Shown: one piece after another, positions 37,501-48,700 of the stretch | How the letters are laid out: the number at the start of each line of letters is the position of its first letter | How positions within the stretch are numbered: the first letter of the stretch is position 1 | Source of the DNA: Marthasterias glacialis | Lineage: Eukaryota > Echinodermata > Asteroidea > Forcipulatida > Asteriidae | Length of the DNA stretch: 64,000 nucleotides | Reading direction: 5' to 3' | Assembly: GCA_911728455.2 (NCBI GenBank) | Contig: OU452224.1 | Coordinates: 1,798,001 to 1,862,000 of the forward strand | Position numbers and translations under genes: made by a program | The notes under the pieces: model-generated | The model's input: the letters and a program-made list of their open reading frames with translations, nothing else | Told to the model about the DNA's origin: nothing | Database searches by the model: none

Positions 37501-37727
37501 AACGCCATAAAGTTAGGCCAAGGTTATTTAGGCTTGTATTTAATTTCTAAAAAACCATTCATGTTACAATTTAGCATTTCATAAAGCATTGATATTATTA
37601 CTGTTCTGTAGGAGGCTGTATGCACATGGTATGCCCAATTCAGCAGTGCAAGTTTGAATGGTGCTGGGTATGCAGTATTGAGTGGAACCACCAATGCATG
37701 GCCGATCATTGGTTTGATGTTAACTGA
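28600..37727 (+). CDS. PRKN: Parkin, RBR E3 ubiquitin ligase
   Basis: Parkin is activated by PINK1 on damaged mitochondria and ubiquitinates outer-membrane proteins for mitophagy. Exons: 28600-28845, 31016-31265, 31846-32027, 32415-32498, 32936-33051, 34224-34363, 35382-35443, 36059-36208, 36515-36725, 37612-37727. All phases agree, giving 518 aa (human 465). Domains in order: UBL (1 to about 100, with an acidic insertion), variable linker, RING0 (about 194-290), RING1 (about 288-345), IBR (about 360-430), REP helix with Trp454 (human W403), and RING2 with active-site Cys483 plus His485 and Glu496 (human C431/H433/E444). The phospho-ubiquitin pocket residues Lys199, His351, Arg354 and the phospho-UBL site Lys209, Arg211, Lys259 match human K151/H302/R305 and K161/R163/K211. 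Ser90 aligns with the PINK1 target Ser65. The C-terminus is HWFDVN, as in HWFDV of vertebrates with one extra residue. Confidence 0.96.
29142..30524. mobile_element. Composite inverted-repeat element in parkin intron 1
   Basis: The left block 'gaggccatggaaatgaaag' with 'tttcagatttg' is mirrored on the right by 'caaatcttaaactttcatt' with 'cccgtggcct', flanked by 'attaataat' and 'ataactaat'. The spacing of about 1.4 kb encloses a second inverted-repeat element (29556-30248), so this looks like one element nested within another. No transposase frame was recognised. Confidence 0.45.
29556..30248. mobile_element. 'agaccgatt' inverted-repeat element, nested, parkin intron 1
   Basis: The left end 'atagaccgattgcaccacc' continues into 'acgtcacatgacc' and 'aatgtaaacg'. 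The right end has 'ggtcacgtaatgacatacg', 'taaacattggtcatg' and 'taatcggtctact', the inverse order. It is about 690 bp and non-coding. A solo left end of the same family is at 13023-13085. Confidence 0.6.
31593..31665 (+). repeat. Repeat family F fragment (parkin intron 2)
   Basis: Carries 'gcgtttcaaaaggaaataag', 'gcaatgaccaggggcatgg' and 'aacaggccttgg', the core of family F. Confidence 0.5.
31680..31812. repeat. Repeat family E copy (parkin intron 2)
   Basis: Contains 'gcagctatgcctacagctat' and 'catagccatggccatagcc' followed by 'accaattcggattcaacc', parallel to the blocks at 2128-2270 and 46378-46510. It ends about 30 bases before the parkin exon 3 acceptor. Confidence 0.45.
33143..33632. 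mobile_element. MITE-like family C, copy 1 (parkin intron 5)
   Basis: Terminal inverted repeats 'taaaggta.aata.aggattggta' and 'taccaatcctgtat.ctaccttta' bound a 490-bp non-coding element. The interior shares several blocks in inverted order with copy 2 at 48324-48681 (for example 'gtcaaagttgagaaaa' versus 'ttttctcgactttgac'), so the copies lie in opposite orientation. TA flanks each end. Confidence 0.75.
35041..35190. mobile_element. MITE-like family B, copy 1 (parkin intron 6)
   Basis: 150-bp element: 'aatgggagactttt' then 'ctaggtggcagcagactc' and 'accaggta' at the left, mirrored by 'tggtaagtctgctgccac', 'ctagtgtt' and 'cgtcttccatt' at the right. Four further copies lie at 39043, 48137, 55839 and 57676. 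Confidence 0.85.
36990..37130 (+). mobile_element. tRNA-like SINE fragment (parkin intron 9)
   Basis: Has an A-box-like 'tggcttagtggtatcttgcc' and a B-box-like 'ggtttgaatcctgc' about 50 bases apart, in a sequence unlike the SINE at 15137. The short linker and non-cloverleaf remainder argue against a functional tRNA. Confidence 0.5.
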
Positions 37728-38864
37728 CCATCTCATAACGTGGCAATGTCAGCATGTATATCAGGAACAGTTCAGGATAGTAACAATACCAAAAGGTAAT
37801 CAATCCTTCACAACAGAAAGCATTATTTTACCCCCCACAAAATATAGTTTTCCATTGTCTAGAATCAGCTATTGAAATCGGTCACAGATGATGATTTGTA
37901 TCCAGCACTTTATACATCTTAAACATGTTGAAGAATAACATCACATCAGAAAGATAATCACCGCATATTCTGGTACCATCACTTATTCTTATTCCTGACA
38001 GTATATTTTATATTTGATCAGAGAGGATTTATTCTAGTGGTAACAAGCTGCTAAGTTATCTTGCTTTAGATGTTTCATTCTAATGAGTAAAAAAGCACTA
38101 ATATTTTTACCGAGGGATCTTATTAGGAAAGGATTATTAAAGAAGATTATCTCACTCTCCAAGTGTGATTTAGTGGAAAGATTCTGTACAGGAACCTTTA
38201 GAATTTGTTGTTACAAGTATCTGTAATGGTATTCTCAATGCTTCAACTAGCTTGCCTTAGATACTCCAGTTGTGACAACCCATTGAATTTATCCAGCTTT
38301 TTCTTGTATCATCACACAATTGAAGGTGTTGTCACTAGCATTAGTTGTGACTTTGGATAGGGATATAGAGGCCCATGTATTAACTGTAATATTACACAAA
38401 AAGCATCCGGTGCACTTGACCTGAAAGATTAGGGGCCCAGAATTCCTAAACTGTTTACCGATGTTCTAGTTAAAGCGTACAGCATTGGTAATTGTCAAAA
38501 ACACTTTCCACACTTTATGTGATCCAACATACACATGAAATAACAAACCTGTGAAAGTTAAACCTCAATCAGTCATCGGAGTCACAAGAAAATACTGAAA
38601 AAACTCTGTATATGTTTTCACAATTTTAAACATCGGGTTTTGGACACGCGAGATAAAAACTAAATGTTCTTTTAATTTCTGAAAAATTACAGCATTTCAA
38701 GCAAAATTATTTTAAGGGAGGTTGTCCACAATGACCATCTTTATATCATGTGCAAATTCAGGAACATTTATATTTTCACTCTTACAAATTGTGCATACCC
38801 TTTTAGTAAGCAAGGAATGAAGTACGCATGCGCATTTCTTATTGGAATATGAAACGGCTCAGTT

Positions 38865-39355
38865 TGTTTAGGCTTAACATCTGACTTCAGTAGGGATAAA
38901 AGCAACAGTCATGAAATGACGATTTTTTCTTCCTCTTTTTTTTCGTCAAATGAGGTTAGTTAAGAAAAAAATTCCAGTATTATGGTCCAATGCAAATGCA
39001 CAGAATTTCGACGACATTGTAATGAAATCAGCCTCCTGGCTCAATGGGAGACTTTGGAATGATAGGTGGCAGGAGACTAACCAGGTAAGTCGTCATTGTT
39101 CATGTAGTTATGAGTATGCGCACATATCCGAGAACAACTGATATAAACCTGGTAAATCTGCTGCCATCTAGCGTCTGCAAAAGTCTCCCATTTATATCCA
39201 AATATATCCAAATGTTTTAGGCTTAGATTCTTACTTTAGAAGGATAAAAGCATCAGCAATACATGTTTTCTTGTCAGGAAATTAGGGTTAATTAAGAAAA
39301 ATTTCAATTTTGTGGTCCATTGCAAATGCACAGAATTTTGACAAAATTGTCGTCC
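38865..39355 (+). repeat. Local direct duplication flanking a family B element
   Basis: The segment 38865-39020 is repeated, diverged, at 39210-39355. Shared blocks in order are 'tttaggctta', 'aggataaaagca', 'tta.ttaagaaaaa', 'tggtcca.tgcaaatgcac' and 'agaattt.gac'. The family B element at 39043-39192 sits between the two copies. Confidence 0.6.
39043..39192. mobile_element. MITE-like family B, copy 2
   Basis: Same 150-bp structure: 'aatgggagacttt', 'taggtggcaggagac', then 'ctggtaaatctgctgccatc' and 'aaagtctccca'. Located between the two halves of the local duplication. Confidence 0.85.
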
Positions 39356-40614
39356 CACTCATTTAACCTTACACTGTTGTGATTAAGTTGTCAATAAAAT
39401 GAGGTTTGTTCATGCAATGATTATGTCTCTTTTTCACCAAGTCAATTAATGAGTAAGGACAAAGTAAATGTCCACCACCAACTTCCACATTAATCTTTAG
39501 ATTTTGGGGTGGACACGCGGGAAAAAACAGTAAATACAAATGTTGACAGACAAATGGCGTTAAGACTGAACAGTCAACCTCCAAAATAAATAATATTTCA
39601 TATAAGCAAGTGTATTTTGGTAAATGAAACATTTATTATATTTCAACAAACAGCCGATATAATTTTTTTTATCAATACACATTTTACATATAGTACCTAT
39701 TACCAAAGCACTATTATGTATTAAGTATTTGCAAAACCAATAAATACATTTGTAAAATAACAACATAAATATAATATGCAAAAAATATAGTTGGCTGTGA
39801 TCAGCAAAACACAAGCTCAAAATTAGAGACCGCTGTCTTATAAAAAAGCAAGAGTATTTAGGTACAACATTCCACTTTTTAACAAATTATTTCCTAAAAT
39901 TTACCAGTCACTTGTCCAGGTGGTTTCAAATGCCATCTCTATGTTCCTTTTCCTAATTGACAAGCTGTAACAAGTGAATATAAGTACATGTGTATAACTG
40001 GCCCGATAGTAAGCAGTTTGCATAAAATACTTCTTTCGACATTATTTGAAGCTACATTGGTAAAATAAAGAGTAAATACATTATTTTAGGAATGTATGCA
40101 CAAATGAAAACATACAAAACGAAATTAAAAGTTCCAATATGCAACAAAATTACACCAAAAACATTTTTTTTTTTGCCATGCACCAATATTAGAGTTTACA
40201 AAGATAAATAATCAAGTTTCACAAAATTATATTTCTAACGTCCACCGTATACTTTAAGTAATGCCTCCACACCTCCAAGGTTAGTTCACACGCTTATCTT
40301 ACATAAATCTACATCTGTTTGTCAACAAAATTTACATCAGTCTGAGTTTGTGAAACTCGCATTTTATACAAATGAGATATGTACACTATTAGAAATGATT
40401 GTGGTTGGATGAACGATATCAGTAATACCAATCATTCCTCCCACTTTATTCCTCCCACCTTCACAACTGTTTAAAGGATGAAAAAGCACTGGTTGATAAA
40501 ATATATCAGTTAGTTCAAACTTTTTGTTTTCAAGAAACTTAACGTCTTAGTTTCACCAAATGTGAGCACAAGTTTTTGTAGATCTATGGTTAGATTTAAT
40601 GTAAGTAACAAACC

Positions 40615-40735
40615 GCAGCTCACTGGGCTAGATATTTCAGTTGGGAGAGCACTGGCATGAAAACCTGAAGGCCACATGTTCAAATTCCACTTTTGTCAAT
40701 TTGTCTTTGTTCATCCCAAAATTAATGTAAACAAG
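40615..40735 (+). mobile_element. tRNA-derived SINE-like element, copy 2
   Basis: Degenerate A-box 'tatttcagttgggagagcac' and B-box 'tgttcaaattcc', followed by 'tcaatttgtctttgttcatc' and 'ccaaaatta', the same 3' block as the copy at 15137-15301 but on the plus strand. Confidence 0.65.
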
Positions 40736-40979
40736 TAAAAAACAAAGCAGGTCTGTGATATGTCAGAAGTCGACAAATTAAAAGTTAATCGATTTCTTCC
40801 AAACGGATCAACACTTTTAAAAACATATTGAGTTAAAGGGAAATATAAGAGAGGAAATCAGCTAAAATAAACATTGCATAAAAACTCACTAAAATTCAAC
40901 TGGCAGTCAGTTCAAAAGATTTATAAGTACATGTACATGTATTTGTCTAAGCAAAGTTGTTCTTTGACATAATATTTTT

Positions 40980-41120
40980 CTAAATTTTGGGGTGAACAAA
41001 GACGAATTGACTGGAGCGGGATCTGAAGCAGCGACCCCCAGATTAACATAACGGCGCTCTACCAACTGAGCTATCCAGCCCTAATGTTGGTGGTCTCCCT
41101 ATTTTGTCAAACTTTGTTCG
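40980..41120 (-). mobile_element. tRNA-derived SINE-like element, copy 3
   Basis: On the minus strand: A-box 'agctcagttggtagagcgcc', B-box-like 'cttcagatcccgctcc', then 'gtcaattcgtctttgttc' and 'accccaaaat'. This is the least degenerate A-box of the three copies. Confidence 0.75.
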
Positions 41121-42457
41121 GAGGGTGCCAGTCAGATGCCATTCAACCTGAAATTGCCATGTAGCCAGGGATCACACACAAGAACATGTAGGCCTACATG
41201 TATATGCTACAACCATATAGCTATAGCTCAAAGGATATAATCACAGTCAGTTTCCCATGTGGTTTATTTTATAATATTTTTTTATATTTTATGCCAAGCT
41301 ACACCAAGCTTTTTAAAAACTTTAAAATAAGCTTCTAAATGTTAATTTTCTAACACACGATATACCAATGTCAAATCCGAAACTAATACTAAAGGAGGAA
41401 AATAAAACCAATGAAAATCAATAGTGCAATTTCTTAAAAAAATAATTGATTGCAATTTAAATCATTTTAACAACCCTTCCCTTACATTGGTTGCAAGGAT
41501 ATACTCGAAGCCAGGACTCGAGCTCTTTGAACGCTACAGACTTTCATGTATGTTTGTGTTTTTTCCTGACCATCATTTCTAAATATTGTCATTATCTTAG
41601 TAGAATAATACTTTCAAATGTCAACTGCTGTCAGTGGTTGTAGTTTTTGAACTTGTAAAGATAATTATGAAGTCTGTCACTTTTTGTATAGTGAGGGTAC
41701 ATAAAAGGGTTTCAGGCTCTTTTAAAGGAAATACATATGAGCTTTGAAAATTAGTAATACCATGGAAATACTTTATTTGATGTTTGGCTTTAAGCTTTGC
41801 AATATGTTGGTTTCATGTGCATACCAGCTTTCTTAAATTGATACATTGTGCATGTGTTCACGCATTTACGTGTGGTATGTGGGTGCACGCGGTATCAACA
41901 TCTGCCAAAATTTTAAAAACGCACAAAGAAAAACAGTTGATTTGATACACATTAAGCACAGTGCATACCACAGAAAATAATACCTAGGGGCATACAGACT
42001 TTTACACAAAAATACTTGTTTACGGGCCATTTATTCGCTTCATGTAGTTCACAGAGACAGTCTTTATGTCACATGTTAATACATCCCCACATGACCAGTC
42101 TTGACCAATCAGAGTGTATAAACTCCCCACAGTGTTGAATCGATTACCATATTAATAGTATAAATTGTCGCAATACACAATCTAGTGTCTTGCAAAGTTG
42201 TTTCCCTTTGTGCATCATAGACAATATGTCAACATCCTTTGCAACATAAATATATATTCTTTGTCAGTAATTTGTAAGATTAAGATCACCTTTGAAAAGT
42301 AAAGCTTAATTGCCTCCCTGTGTGTATAAGTAATAATATTTATATAAAGGTTTTCTCAAAGCTTCTCAGCACCAAACTCAAATTTGTACCGTAAATAATG
42401 CATGTCAATTTCCATCTTTGGAAATAATTTCTTCAGAGCAATCTCCTGGTGGTGCAC

Positions 42458-42463
42458 TTTATT
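42458..42463 (-). other. Candidate CNK poly(A) signal
   Basis: AATAAA on the minus strand, about 250 bases after the CNK stop codon. This is the closest canonical hexamer downstream; use is inferred. Confidence 0.35.
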
Positions 42464-42712
42464 GTGAACTCAACAGTTTTTTTTACCATGAACTTACATT
42501 TCAGGTGAAAATATTGTTTACTTCCACGTTTCTCTCAGTAAAATATCTCGTTCTTCATCTCCTCTGCTCAAGGCACTTGCTTACAAGGTAACTCCAAATT
42601 TATCTAGTATGCATCATGTACAAAAGCCAAGATACTTGCCTTTACTGTCAAGTCAAGAAGGACATATCCACCAAGTTTAACAAATTCTACTTCAACTCAC
42701 TCTAACAGCTTT

Positions 42713-45700
42713 CTAAAAACTAGTTTCAGATGAAGCACTCCCAGTGCGTGGTCTGAAGTTTTCATCCAACAAAAGTGTTGTCCTGACCATTCCACTAACC
42801 ACTGTGACTGCTGTAGAAGTTTCCACCTGTTGACTTGGTTCAACTCCATTTCTCTCAGGCCCGGGCTCCAGCAAACCATCATCAATGTTCTCAGCTTCAG
42901 CAGCACCATCAGAGGCAGTTGTCTTATCTACTTCTTTTGTAGATCCTTCACTCTGACTTTGTAAACCCTGTTCATCTGGTTGAACATCAGAGATACTTCC
43001 ACTGACTGCATTTTCACTAGCCATTTTTTCACTGTCTTTCTTTTCATCGTCAACTGTTACTTGTGTTGAAGTAACCATTCCATTACTTTTGCTGTCACCT
43101 GTGTGTTCTTTGGCATCCTGATCACAATCCATATCTGAACCAGAGTCACTCGGACTGTCAGGTTTCGGACCCTGCAAGACGGTTTCTAAAAGATCCTCAT
43201 GATCTCTCTTCCATTCTTGAATACCTTCTGATGTTAGAGATACCTTGGCCAGAATGGCTTCAAGCTGATCCAGCTCTGTTTTCTTGGCCTTTGGGAGAAA
43301 AACAGTCATCTAAATTAAGCTCCGTAAAATGTTAGACCCAAAATACTTCCAATGACCTACAAAAGACAAGGCAGTCTAAACTGTTGTTAATAATGGCATC
43401 AAACTATTATAAAGGTGAAATAGGAAAAATTTGGTCAAATAACATACGTAATACTGGCCTCCTTGTGCACAAGAAATCAGATTTATCATTAACTATTACT
43501 ATCGGAATAGTCTCCTGCCCAACTGGCCCTTGCCACAGGAGACTACGAAGACCAAGTCCACAGTACACAAGCCATGGGGTTTCCCGATACTACCAGCTGT
43601 ACAAACAAGAAACCCATGCACCTAATACTAGCCTGAAAGGTTTGGTACTTTGTGGCAGTCTGTGGTACCTGTGCATAGGAGTGTTGATATTTTATCTGAA
43701 AGAACTATAAATGTATTTGTTTTGGTTTCAAGGAAATCAATGAAGGAATCTGTACCTTTAAAGTCCTCTGGAGAGCACGTCGCTGTAACGCTATCTTATT
43801 CTTCTTGGGATCCTTATCCAGCACAGTGTGAATTCTCTTTAGAGATGACTTATCCTTGTTAGTATATCTTTTACTGGTCCTCACTGCTGTTCTCTCAAAG
43901 CCCACAACACATCCATTCGTATCCATGATAGTCTTATAGCTATCAAGGAGTGGGTCATTCCTGTTCAGAGGGGTTGTAGACTGGGAGGGTCCAGGGGTGG
44001 CTGATTCGGTGACAGACATGCTTGCAGATTGAGCAGCTGGGGGTGAACTTACAGAAACATCTATGGGGAGCAAAGAAACAAGAATCTAATGATGTCGATA
44101 GCTGGACTTGCATTGAAGTAATTTTTAAATAAGTGGGAAATCTTGCCTGTTTTGTGTATAGTCTGAGAATCTGGTGATTTTTTAGTTAAAGACAGGGAAA
44201 CCCTTTCATTTGAAGTTGCCAGACATGCTTTGCATCATACTTAAGTTTGCTGTACACATTAAAAAAAAATCAAAATTCATATAATTTATTTGTACATCAT
44301 AGCTCAATATAAAAAATAAATACAGTGTTTAGTTTAAATAGTTCTGCCTTGTGGCTATCATGCAATGATAATGGTAAGTTTAGACCTGATAACTGGACCA
44401 ACTTTAAATATATTCCCATATTACAAAATAAAAATAGTAATAAATAATAACTCAAAATTGGACGTGCATTGAAATAAGCATCCAGGTACACAAAGGAAAA
44501 GGAAAATGTAGTCTAAAATGCAACAAGCTACCAGCAATTTTAAAAACTAGTTCAAATGCAGTCAAAAGAAGAACTAAATACACAAACAATTGACCCCTTG
44601 CACACACGTCACACACGGCGACTGTGCCACGCTCACCATTTTGGAAGTCAATAGGTATACATGTAAACACCGCATCGCCTACAATGCCCACCACACTGTA
44701 AAATACACAGAGACATTGACTTCCGAAATGGCGCAACCAGGATTATTGTGATGATGGCGTCAGGTGAATTGGGTCAATAGATTTGTTTAAAATAAAGACT
44801 CATTTCAACTAAACAAAAATTTAACTGTTAATAATTTGTCAACTCTGAGTCTAAAAAATAAATCATTACAGCAAAAAAGAATTGAGAATACCAAGCATTA
44901 ATTCTAAAATGCAAATGATAATTGAACCTAAACATGAAATACAAATACAATAAAACACCAAAGGGTTCAGCTACATATTTTGACATTAACAAGCAATGCT
45001 ATTGCATAATTGTTTATCATAACACTATTTCCCAGATAATCAAACACTACGTAATTACAGCAGGTCCTACTATGGCCATCATCTACCAATGTGTTATGCT
45101 TGCCCTAACAACAGTTTTTTAAACCATTGGAAGAAATCCCTTCAACAACATAAATGGGTAGTTTCTTCGCCATTTTCCTGTACTTAGGAAAGCAACCTTT
45201 TAAGTAACAAAAAATGTAAAAAGGAAATAGTGTTGAAATATTTATTAATAAGCTTTTCTTCTGCTTTGAAAATTGCTGGCTATTTTTTATTTTATTTTCA
45301 CCACTCATGGTTAGCAATATTATGCAGTTTTGGCAGATTGCTTAAAGGGATAACAAATATCAGTCAAACTTGTGTTTAAACACTTTTTGCTGAATTTAGG
45401 CCGAGTGTTCCATTAAAACAGATGCAAATTTTCTTCAGCATATAATGAAATGCAGTAAATGTCTCGTAGTTCACAGCACTTCATTTTTCAATTTTTTTTC
45501 CAATTATTTTTATTGCGACTGAGGTTTGACTAATAAATTCATTATCCCTTTTGTTTACATCTAAACAACGTACCTTGAAGCCCCCGCGGAACATGGTGAT
45601 GAAGTTCAAAAGCAGGAAACGTCCAAAAAATACAAATGCTTCTTAAATTTGGGTTCTCTGTAAGAGGTGACCATTTTAAGCAACATATACACAACGAAGG

Positions 45701-48700
45701 ATTTATTGACGTTTTAACATTTAAATAAATCAACTTGTAAATTTCTGTCCATGATACAGTTGATTAAAATCCAAGTACATGTGAGAATGTACATTCCTTA
45801 GTTGTTCCAAAATGATTAATTTTAACACATTTTAACTTTTTTGTATTGCTGCTTCTTTATCAAAAATTCTAAAGTGAATTAATTGCATAAAATATAGCCC
45901 ATATCTTTACTAAGCAACCAATACATAATAACTTGTTTGTCTAGTTTCATCTTTGTGTATATAATTGCTTGGGGGACCACTCATGGACCAAAATCAGGAA
46001 AAGTGGGTGCATGCCTTTTGGTGGGGTAGGGGAGGGAAGGGAGGAAGGAGCTGCAGTGGGGGAGTGCTTGTTCCAATTTGGCCAAACTTTTTAACACTAG
46101 GTGCCACAGCAGACATTAGGTGTGTGTTTACTGCACAAGTACAAAGGTTAGGAAAACCTGTGTGTGACATACTGTTCAAGCATTTATTAGTAAATGATGC
46201 ATCTACAGCTATGAGCACAAAGTCATAAAGTGTCATTGAAAAGAATGTTCTCACACTATTATGAACTTTCAAAAGCTCTTGGTGATTCATGGATCCCAAA
46301 GAATCATTGGAAAGCTGTCTTCATACTGAATTCAAAACACAAATTCCATGTGTAAAAAAGGGTTATTGATATGCCTGGTCCGAATCAAGTGATTTCAGCT
46401 TTGGCTATGGCTGCTGGCTGCTGGCTGTAACATTATCCTTGAAGAATAGGACTATTTGGCATTCTGGCCATAGCCACTGCCAAAGCCATCAATTTGGACA
46501 TGGCCTCAGACTAAGCCTGAACTAGGCATCTTTGTTATGGTCATCAGCTACAATGACACTATTAAAGTGAAGGCAGATAGAGAGATCTAACCATAGCCAC
46601 AGCCAAAGTCACTGAGACAGACAAAGCCAAAGCGTTGAGGTTTGGTAATGGCACTTTATAGGAATTGCAGTAGGTTGGGTGAAGTTAAAGTGCATTGTGC
46701 GATAAAAACCAACAAATTTTATCAAGATGTATAAAGGGGAGGAACTGAGTTCAATGTTAACTGAATGCTGTAAATGGAATCAAAACTTCACACTGTGCAC
46801 CTGTAAATATACATTAAACCTCAAAGGGCAGCATTAATGGAGTTACAACATTAGTTCTGTGAAGAGTACATTCATTTCAACCTGAATAGATAACTTGTGA
46901 AATTCCATCACCTTTGGTATTCAACCTTCCAGAAACACAGTCAGCACTTTAAGAGATGTCAACTTTTGCATCAGGGATGAAGAATATTATCTGTATTTTT
47001 AACCATACACCAAAGTGTGTGAAGCACTGTATACTCAGTACTTTCCCGAGTCCTGTGAAAAGGACTCATGGAGTATACAGGGCTTAACACACATCGGTGT
47101 ATGGGTGAAAACACTAACAATACTCACAGTACAGCAGTAACGTATTCTTGTCATGTTCTTGTGTATTAAAGCATGCATCTTTAATCCTTTTGGTATACAA
47201 AGTCATAATTTTCTTAAAAAAAAAACAATTTCCTGAAGAAACTGGTATCAACATTGAATAAGATAAACTTTCAAACTTGATTGCTAATGTTTGATTGGTC
47301 ATGATCAACTTATAAATAAAACTGACAAACAGCCTACTTAGATGACAAATATAAGGGACACCAATAGGTTAATAAATAAGTAACATTAGTTTGAGGTAAG
47401 TCCAACGCTACCACTGTTAACTCAGCAATAATAGTAAATTCAACATGCAGATAACTCACATCCAACAGTTAAGATACAATGACAGGAAATGGGATAAATG
47501 TGGTGTACGGAAACTGGACATTGTGTCAATAAAATACCATGCTTTGTTTCATCACAGCATCCACTTATCACATGCAGTGGTACAACAGTGTAAAACCTTC
47601 CAATTTTAATGACATCCATTTCACAGAAGCAAAACATTCTATGAAACTAATTACATTCCTTGCCGTTGAACAGGCATTATGAATCGACTCTTTCAAATAA
47701 TTAAAAATAAAGAATGATTGGTTTAAGGCATCAAACACCCCTCAACCCTTAAAATGTATCTGTCTTTCTTTTACCGTAAACACAAAGTGTTTATTTGATA
47801 ACTTTAGGGCACAATTGTTTATTGTGAAAGTAGAAGTTAACCTTGTGTGAAACACCAAAGGAAACAGTTAGTTTTCCACTTTCTGTATGTAAACTCATTG
47901 TTTAAGTATTAAAGATCAGCAGAAACAGAGTGTTAACAAAAACATTAGTGATGGTTCATGGATGATGCTATGAAGATTGGTCCATGTATGGAAAATTGAA
48001 AATTACAAAATGATGATTTGAAACAAAACAGTTCCTGTATTTCATTGGGAAAAAAATGAAAGCACTTTTAAAATTTTGTCTTTGAAGATCAACCCTCAGA
48101 AAATGGCGAATAAATTTGTTGCTGAGGTTCAGATTTAATGGGAGACTTTTTTTCTTTTTTTGGGGGGGGGGCTAGATGGCGGCAGACTTACCAGGTAAAT
48201 GCATGCTCAAAAGAGACAGGTAAACAAGAATAATTTAGCCGATGTCTGCTGCCCTCTAGTGACCCAAGGTCTCCTAGTATTTCTTTTAGTATTGATCAAA
48301 GTAACCTTATAAAATTTCTGTTATAAAGGTAAAATATAGGATTGGTAAAGTTGATAGTACAGTGTTCTTACTTTTTGTGATTCAATGTATATATAAAAAA
48401 AACTGGGAAAGTTTGGGCTTAATCCGTCTTCCGAGTCAGGAGAAAAGAGTGACAAACCGTGCACACTTTTCAGCATGTAAACACATTGTCCTTAATTTTG
48501 ATTGTTACAACCGAAATTAAAATCGCGGTATTCAAATTCTATTTTCTCGACTTTGACAGTATTTCAGACAGAAATATTTCTATGGAAGATTGGTCCTGGT
48601 ACGAACTTCATAATCATTAAGTTTTTAGACTGATACTAATAAAAAAATATTGAAGAATACCAATCCTGTATTCTACCTTTAATCATTAATATTTTGTGTA

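Larger units (their letters stand above)
37728..42712. other. Parkin-CNK convergent intergenic region
   Basis: Holds the 3' UTRs of both convergent genes plus repeats listed separately (a family B element, two SINEs, a local duplication). AATAAA on the plus strand (candidate parkin ends) is seen at about 39394. On the minus strand a candidate CNK signal is TTTATT at 42458-42463, 250 bases beyond the CNK stop. The rest is AT-rich sequence without recognisable coding potential. Confidence 0.5.

Noticed and set aside
42697..42909. Alternative minus-strand frame of 70 aa at the CNK 3' end
   Set aside because: Frame overlap with the last CNK exon, whose phase and C-terminal PDZ ligand support the other frame.
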